64,000 nucleotides of DNA from assembly GCA_030272585.1 (NCBI GenBank), contig BSYQ01000009.1, positions 4,898,001 through 4,962,000 of the forward strand, written 5' to 3'. This document shows, one piece after another, positions 57,869 through 64,000 of the stretch (within the stretch, counting starts at the first letter, position 1; each line of letters opens with the position of its first letter). The notes under the pieces are model-generated. The model had not been told where the DNA came from, did no database searches, and was given only the letters and a program-made list of their open reading frames with translations. The DNA comes from Bryopsis sp. KO-2023. Its lineage: Eukaryota; Chlorophyta; Ulvophyceae; Bryopsidales; Bryopsidaceae. The position numbers and the translations under genes were made by a program.

Positions 57869-59777
57869 TAATTAATAATTTCGTGAGCATTATCTTTTGG
57901 TGGAATTTCGAAAGATGAATTTGACGAAGATTCAAGCCATGTGCGTTTTTGGAACTGATTTTGTTTTTGAACGATTTTTTTTTTTTGTTCACAAAAAATG
58001 AGAAAGAGAGCATAGGATGATTTGTAGTTTAATTTCCGTGCAAGAATAAATATAACAAAAGATGAACGATAAGAATTACTATATTTTTACTGTAGTTATT
58101 TTTAAAATAGTAGAAAAAGTAAATAAATCTAATACATAAATAAACAATTTTTTAATTTTTTAATTTGGTTTATGAGAAATATCAACCACACAATGTGTGT
58201 GTGTTTTTTTGTCTTTTGTAGTGACACCCATCCCCCCTTCAAAAACAAACCAAGAAAAACGAAAGTGGGGCAGCTTGGGGGCGAAACGACTTTTCAAACC
58301 ACAGGGAGAGAGGAAAAAAGATCGGGGAAAAAAAAAATTACGCTCCATGTTCTTACTAACAAATGGAAAAAAAGAACTTATCAAGGGACCCCTTGAGACA
58401 ATGAATTTTAAAACACGTATGTGCCTTTGGTGGTAATTCTCGAAGGGAAAGTGGTTGAAACAACAGCGATCAGAAAGGCAGCAAAGGAAAAAAAAAACAA
58501 GAAAAACCATAGGGTTAAAAAAAAAAAAAATGAAATGTTTGTTGCACTCTGGCAGGGCTCGAAAGTTGGATGTGTATTTTGGGGGGGTTGGTGTGTATTT
58601 TTTCGACGGCGGTTTATTTTTTTTCGGGCTTGGGGAGGGTACTACTTTATTACGTTGCCATGCCTTTCTTCCTTTCTTTCCTTGGCATGCTAATAAGTCA
58701 ATGATTTAAAAAAAGAAAAGAGTGAGAAAGATCTCTGAACATCTTTTAGATGATTTTGTGGTGTGAAATTGCTGTACCCTGTCTTCGCATAATGGTGAAA
58801 AGTGTGTCTGACAGAATTTTCCAGTCCTAATATGCTTGCTGAGTGCCTTCCGGTGGTCTGTCAGTTCCTTTTGGCTTGCCTTTCTTGCCAACAGGAAAAA
58901 AGACTTGGAAAAGTTGCTCACAATCAGGAAAAACAGATCAACCCCACAAAACAGGCCACCCAACCTTAAAATATCCGTCCGTCTACGAACACTAATCCTT
59001 GAGCCCGTTAGCACACCAACCCTTCATCATTTACATTCTCCTTTTTGTAGTGTTGGCTTGCCAGCCAGAACTGTTTTTTGATTCCATTCCAGCAAACACA
59101 CAATTTCCTCTTCTCTTGGATCCTGGCCATCTAAAATCTAGATGAACTGCATTCAATACGGGCCGGAGAACTTGCCTGAAAGTCATGCTTTTGAACCCCA
59201 GCCACAGCAGCCAACGAGTTGGAGAGTCTGCCCACCAGATTTGTGTCCACCCCGCATTGGCTTGAAATTTTCCCCTCCTTTTAAACGTGTTGCTGGACAA
59301 GAGGGGGAGGTCCTATCTTCCATGAGCACACACGGCAGCAGGCATGGGGTCGGTATTGGATCGGGAAATGAATGACAAAGGTAGACTGTGGAACGCAACG
59401 CTGTGTGAAGTCCTGTGTTTTCTCCGCGATGCATCGTGGCGTGCAAGGATAATACTGTATAAGAAAATAAGACGCAGCCGACGTTTTCGTTTCTGTTTTC
59501 GGGACAAGGGAGATAGAGGAAAGCGCAGGTGAGATATTCGAGCCGTCTTTTTTTATTCTCCTGGGACGTCGTCCCGTCTCATCGATCACGACGCAGGCGC
59601 TGCGGTACCGCCCCCAGTGCCTGCATTCTTTTGACGACTTTTGCTTGAGAACGCCGAGGGGCTAGCAGGAGGTCTCAACTTGAATCCCGTCTCTCATATC
59701 GTTTCATTTTCGACCTACAAGGTTGCAGCGCGGACGCCGCAGACGCCTCAAGGGGACGATTCACGACAAAAGCTGAT
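57869..59777. other. Intergenic region, no supported gene
   Basis: AT-rich with A and T runs. An ORF at 59142-59375 is Pro/Gly-rich and has no domain. The last 200 bp before 59778 are GC-richer and may be the promoter and 5' UTR of the next gene. Confidence 0.4.
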
Positions 59778-60956
59778 ATGGTCGATTTCAGACGGCTGGT
59801 GTGGGTCGCCCTCGTCCCAATCCTTTACCTGCAGGCGGTTCAACCTCTTAGGTGTAGAGAAGCACCCCTCCGATACACGATCCCTGAGAAATACTTCAAG
59901 TTGTGGAGCGTTCCTCGCAACGCAACCATAGTCATGGAGTACACCTCTTCTTGCGGAAAAGATGCCCCTGCGTCAGCGAAGCCGAGGTTGGAACTCGACT
60001 GCCATTTCAGCAGGCAATTGTTCAGAGAGTGTCTCCGTTCCACGGAGCCGACGTTCGTGGGCAGGTGAAAACAACGAGATCGCGGAAGGGTTCCGTAAAA
60101 CAGCGCGCCAACAACGCGCGCAGAATGAGTGAATTCGGATGGCAATCAAACTCCAGCTGATGCGACCAATGCCAGCCAAAAAAACGCCCCCAGCCGAAAA
60201 GGAATCTGATGTGGGCTTTTATCCGATTCAGTGCCCAATCGTACAAATATGAAAACAAAGTTACACTTTTCCCTGCAAATACCTGTTGCTGTGGCAAAAT
60301 AATATTACATATAAAAATATAACAATCTCTTGGGCATTTGTTGATGTGAGTGAGTGTTTATTTCCAGGCACTGCAAGGGTCAGACATGCACACTCAGTTT
60401 TCCCCGGTCGGATTCCTCCTGTTTCTTTAAAGCAACCGGGCACACCATCAAGCCGCACGATAAAAACTTGGCAGAATCGTGTGGTGTGGAAGGTCTCCGT
60501 GACTTGAATCGTCAAGAGCCCCTGCACAAAAGCAACCCATTTGCGGATGAGTTTTCAAGGGATTGCGATGAACCATTGCCACCAGGTGTTTTCGGATTGA
60601 CATGGACTCTGTGCACCGAAAAAGGGGTTCAAGCAAAAGTGGAGCTGAAATTTCAGGCATCCATGCCGGAAGAGTCGGAGTATACTTGCTTGTTGAGGTC
60701 AGAGTGTGAGGGAGGATATTTCACTCGCCAGGCATTATGCTATGCAGAGAATTTGGTTGGGAATGACACACTGAAGCCTATGCCAGACCACAGAGTCGTT
60801 GGGTGCCATGACAGACCAACGAAACACCCACATGATTTGCTATCCATGTCTGTCTTGAGGGCACCAAATGGAGTAATTTCCAGGAAGCCAACGTCGTTCA
60901 TGTTGCTTTGTTTGGCACTGGCGATCTGCATTTTCGAATGTACTGTATTTTATTGA
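59778..60956 (+). CDS. Cysteine-rich surface protein with signal peptide and GPI-type tail
   Basis: Two exons (59778-60064, 60368-60956) join in phase 2 to 291 aa. Residues 1-24 are a signal peptide (MVDFRRLVWVALVPILYLQAV). The mature part has about sixteen Cys, including CKGQTC, SSCFF, SRDCDEP, YTCLLRSECEGG and GCHDRP. The extreme C-terminus is a hydrophobic segment (FMLLCLALAICIFECTVFY) with no cytosolic tail, preceded by a small-residue region, which fits a GPI-attachment signal or a C-terminal membrane anchor. I do not recognise the family. It resembles the 727-aa protein at 49.7 kb only in being secreted and Cys-rich; no shared module is obvious. Confidence 0.75.
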
Positions 60957-61902
60957 CCTGCCCTGTTTTTTTTTGGGAGGGGTTCTTTTTGGGAGATTCA
61001 TTATTGGATGAAGAAATAAAGGAATAATTGATGCTAATTAATCCAGTGGATGAGCCTTCCATTGGTGGGCAGCATGTCAATCACATGCAATCTTCAGAAT
61101 CGACTTATTTTATGGCAAGTTTTCATGAGTTTGTTTAGATAGGATTTTGATTTTTTTTTTTTCTCTTCCAAGCATTGGATACCATGCATTGGAAAAAACT
61201 GTTTTCACAGGACTGAAAAAAAATACGATGTTCTTGTGATGGAACCCCAAAATAAGACAGAAATGTTTTTTGCTTTTGTTTTGACAGAAATTTTAGAACA
61301 GGATGTAGTTTTTAGGGCTTTTTGACTGAAGCTCGTTTCTGGTTCATTTTCACCTCAGGAGGTGGTGGTGGGTTGAAAGAGCGTGTAACAAATCAGGGAA
61401 GGATGGGCCTTGTTCAACAAGTTGCTCGAACAGATTCTCATTTCAGTTTTGGGAATCTGGAGTCTTTTTTACACTTGAGTAGGTTGCTATGGCTGCACAC
61501 CAAGGACCTGTTTCAAGTCTAAATCACTTGGAACACCATACACAACACGGTGACTGCATTGCCTTGCTCCACTGCGAATTTCATTTGCACACTATCGAAA
61601 AACATGTTGTCCCTGTCGCTCCTGCCCTCAGCTGACTGGGTGGCTGCTGAAGTCTGCAGGTGAACATTTACCGTTCATATCCACCAACTGTGGTATGTCT
61701 ATAGCAGTTCATCCTCACACTTTCCACACCACCCACTTCTCTCCAATCGTCCACCCACAGATTCGAGTGGACCATCTATCACTCTGGGTGGAAAGCAAAC
61801 TGCAACTGGGTCAAAAGTCCTCTTGCATTATCACCACAATCATCCAAGGATTGGCATGGAATTAAACAGAAACACCATTTTGGCGGGTGGCCCTGACACA
61901 TC

Positions 61903-62022
61903 GACTCATTCAACCTGTTCCTTTCGAAAGTGCTTTTGCTTTTTCTTAGTGACAAAAAACAGACACTCATTCAACCTGTTCCTTTTCAAAAGTGGTTTTG
62001 CTTTTTCTTAGTGAAAAAAAAA
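61903..62022. repeat. Direct tandem duplication, unit about 62 bp
   Basis: ACTCATTCAACCTGTTCCTTT starts at about 61903 and again at about 61966, each followed by GT(G)..TTTTGCTTTTTCTTAGTGA. Near-identical, so probably recent. Intergenic. Confidence 0.85.
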
Positions 62023-63221
62023 AGACACCGATGCAATCACATGGGTAGATACGTCTAATTACACAAGAAAGATATAAATATATATATGTATATAACCAAT
62101 GCTCCTACAAACAATTTTCAAAGCAGTCCAGAATCACTTCAGGGAACAGAAAATACAGCCAACCCAAGCACCCCAATAATCGACACACCAATAATGGCCT
62201 CCAAATTTGTCTTTTCCCAGATACTCATGCGTAACATTTTTCATAAATTCAACACTAACAAATACGAAATAAGATCATGTATTGCAAAAAAAAAAACCTT
62301 TCTAAGAAAACAGTCATGTGATAATATCCTTGCAAAGTTCAACGAGCTTCCCTTTTTTACTTTTCTTTGGGAGTTTCTTCGTTTTTCAGCTAAAAATTCG
62401 CGACAGAGGTCATAAGCCCGATTAAAGTTTTCAATAAAAAAAAGGCCAAAAAAAAACGAACCCCACAGGTATTGGTTTTAATAGATTGACCACCCGTTGC
62501 ATTGAAATTCCCCCCCAAAAAAAGCGAAATTTTAAAAATGTTCCATCCCAGCCTATCTTCTCAACCACTCCCGGATATTAAAAAAAAAAAAAAAAGTGAC
62601 AAAAGCCAGAATAAAATAAAGGGTACAGGGGGAAAAGAGTTCGTTTTTTTTTTTTTGGTCTTTCAGAAAAAAAAGGGGATGAAAGCACCAGTCGCATGAA
62701 GCCAAATTAAAATCGAAAAAAAGATTTAAAAAAACACAATATATTGTATGTATGGATGCTTGATATTGCCCTGCTGCTTTTTTTTCCAGTCGAATGTATT
62801 TTTTTTTCTTTTTTTCTTTCTTTTTAATCTTTTCTTTTTTGAATAACTTTACGGAGTTGAAAATAGCCTGCAAAATTCTTACAACAGAAAAAAAAAAGAC
62901 AGAAGAGAATGAAAAAATCCCCTCCTTAAAATCTGCTAGCCGTCGATGCCTCTGGAAAAATCACAAAAACAGAAAAAAAAACAATCAATTCATTATTTCG
63001 ATATTTTTCAAATTTTTATTTTTATTTAATAATATGCGCTCCGCAGCAAAACAGTTCTTGAGAAAATGCTGGATTTAACAGCAAGTGGTGGTGTTTTTTT
63101 ACTGACCAGCCATTGAAAACCCCATCTTGTCAGAAATTTTAAAACTGTATTTTTCTCAGAAATGCACTCAGGCAAAAAACATCTTGTTCGGCCCGCTTGA
63201 GTGGATCGTTGCAAAAACTTG

Positions 63222-63380
63222 AAGTCAACTTTTCAATTGCTACTAAAACACTTGATAAAAAAGTCCAGCTTCATGTCAATTTTTCAATTGCTGCTGAAAC
63301 ACTTGATAAAAAAAAACCCAGCTTCATGTTAATTCTTCAATATCCACTGAAACACTTGATAAAAACAATCCAGCTTCGTG
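63222..63380. repeat. Three tandem copies of a roughly 56-bp unit
   Basis: Each copy contains TTCAAT..CTGAAACACTTGATAAAAA followed by CCAGCTTCATGT. Copies lie at about 63230, 63287 and 63342, with the third most diverged. Intergenic. Confidence 0.85.
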
Positions 63381-63595
63381 TCGCAGGAAAAACCCAACAG
63401 CAATTCCATTCCCAACTTGCTTTCTACATTCACTCAGTGATCCCAGCCAAATGCAGTGAAAAAGCATCGGCCAAACTTCGAATTTCCGACCCCTCGTTTT
63501 CACTTTTGAAACTGATATTGGAGAAAACAAAATGACAAACAGGCACGGTGACTTCCAGACATATTCATCGGTTTTTTTTTCTGCACGTGTTAGGA

Positions 63596-63742
63596 TTACC
63601 CAGTTAGGGAGGGGCAGCTTCCTTCGCTGAACGACCTGAAAGCTGTGGGCTCCGTTTTCCTGACGTCTGGTTTCCGTAGGTCAGACCTCTCATTCTTCAG
63701 CAAAGCTGCAGCAAACGGGGATTGCGATTCCTGGCTCAACAG
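63596..63742 (-). CDS. Possible terminal exon of a minus-strand gene, unknown protein
   Basis: After a good acceptor (TTTTTTGCATGTGCAG) a 48-codon open segment runs to TAA at 63596-63598. It is Ser, Arg and Lys-rich (ALLKNERSDLRKPDVRKTEP) and probably a disordered C-terminus. The rest of the gene would lie beyond the right edge. No family assigned. Confidence 0.4.
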   Translation of the reverse strand: MLSQESQSPFAAALLKNERSDLRKPDVRKTEPTAFRSFSEGSCPSLTG

Positions 63743-64000
63743 CTGCACATGCAAAAAAGAATCGATCACTAAATTATATATACATCATGGGAAATCCAGA
63801 CACAATTTAAATAGGATATGTTAAGTCAGCGATAGCTTGTCTTGGGATTTTCAAATTTTATTCTCTTTTGTTTCTCAGGTGTGCCCAGTTGTCTTCCTTT
63901 TCTTTTTTTTAATTATATTATTATTTATTTATTTTTTGCTGTATTATTTGACAGCAAAACGTTGCAATGGGAGCTGCGAATTTTTGACCAACACACTTTA

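Larger units (their letters stand above)
60957..63595. other. Repeat-bearing intergenic region
   Basis: No gene supported over 2.6 kb. It contains two tandem duplications (61903-62022, 63222-63380), an Asn/Thr/Ser/Pro-rich open stretch at 62086-62250 without start or partner, and many A and T runs. Confidence 0.4.

Noticed and set aside
1..64000. CRISPR arrays, operons, Shine-Dalgarno sites, integrases
   Set aside because: The sequence is eukaryotic nuclear DNA. The only regularly spaced repeats are palindromic minisatellites without unique spacers.

Overview
This window is nuclear DNA from an intron-rich eukaryote. I rebuilt its genes by eye, joining exons at splice sites whose phases close correctly. 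About 77 introns can be placed, mostly 100-400 bp, with long T or A runs. Several clues suggest a photosynthetic lineage that also keeps motile-cilium genes, perhaps a streptophyte-type alga: a single-exon SET / Rubisco-LSMT-type methyltransferase with a transit-peptide-like leader, a berberine-bridge-type FAD oxidase, a possible lipid-transfer-protein exon, and a WDR92 (dynein preassembly) gene. I cannot name the species.

Layout. 0-10 kb: the first two exons of CPSF2 (minus, running off the left edge) stand head-to-head with a complete mitochondrial Lon protease (plus, 17 exons, 957 aa). 10-15 kb: a RING-H2 E3 ligase. 15-20 kb: an unrecognised secreted protein (plus) and a secreted SOUL haem-binding protein (minus). 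21-26 kb: a BBE-like FAD oxidase (minus). 27.2-29.9 kb: two arrays of palindromic repeats whose outer ends carry the same 15-mer in inverted orientation; together they look like a 2.7-kb foldback-type element. 31-35 kb: a CKS cell-cycle protein and WDR92 (both plus). 36-42 kb: a BRCA1/BARD1-class RING-Tudor-BRCT-BRCT protein (minus), head-to-head with a Bet1-type SNARE (plus, 42.7-44.1 kb). 45-49 kb: the SET-domain gene (minus), head-to-head at 166 bp with an unrecognised helical protein (plus). 49.7-52.7 kb: a large modular cysteine-rich secreted protein (minus). 54 kb: a lipid-transfer-like exon. 55-58 kb: an SLC35/TPT transporter. 59.8-61 kb: a cysteine-rich protein with a signal peptide and a GPI-type tail. 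61-64 kb: mostly repeats, with a possible terminal exon of a minus-strand gene near the right edge.

The genes do not form a pathway. The conserved ones are housekeeping (mRNA 3' processing, mitochondrial proteolysis, vesicle fusion, cell cycle, DNA repair, dynein assembly). The others are secreted or surface proteins without a family I can name. The strongest candidates for something undescribed are the foldback-like palindrome element, the BRCA1-class protein with a Tudor-like domain, the CKS protein with a destruction-box-like tail, the modular cysteine-rich protein, and an apparent excess of GC-AG introns.
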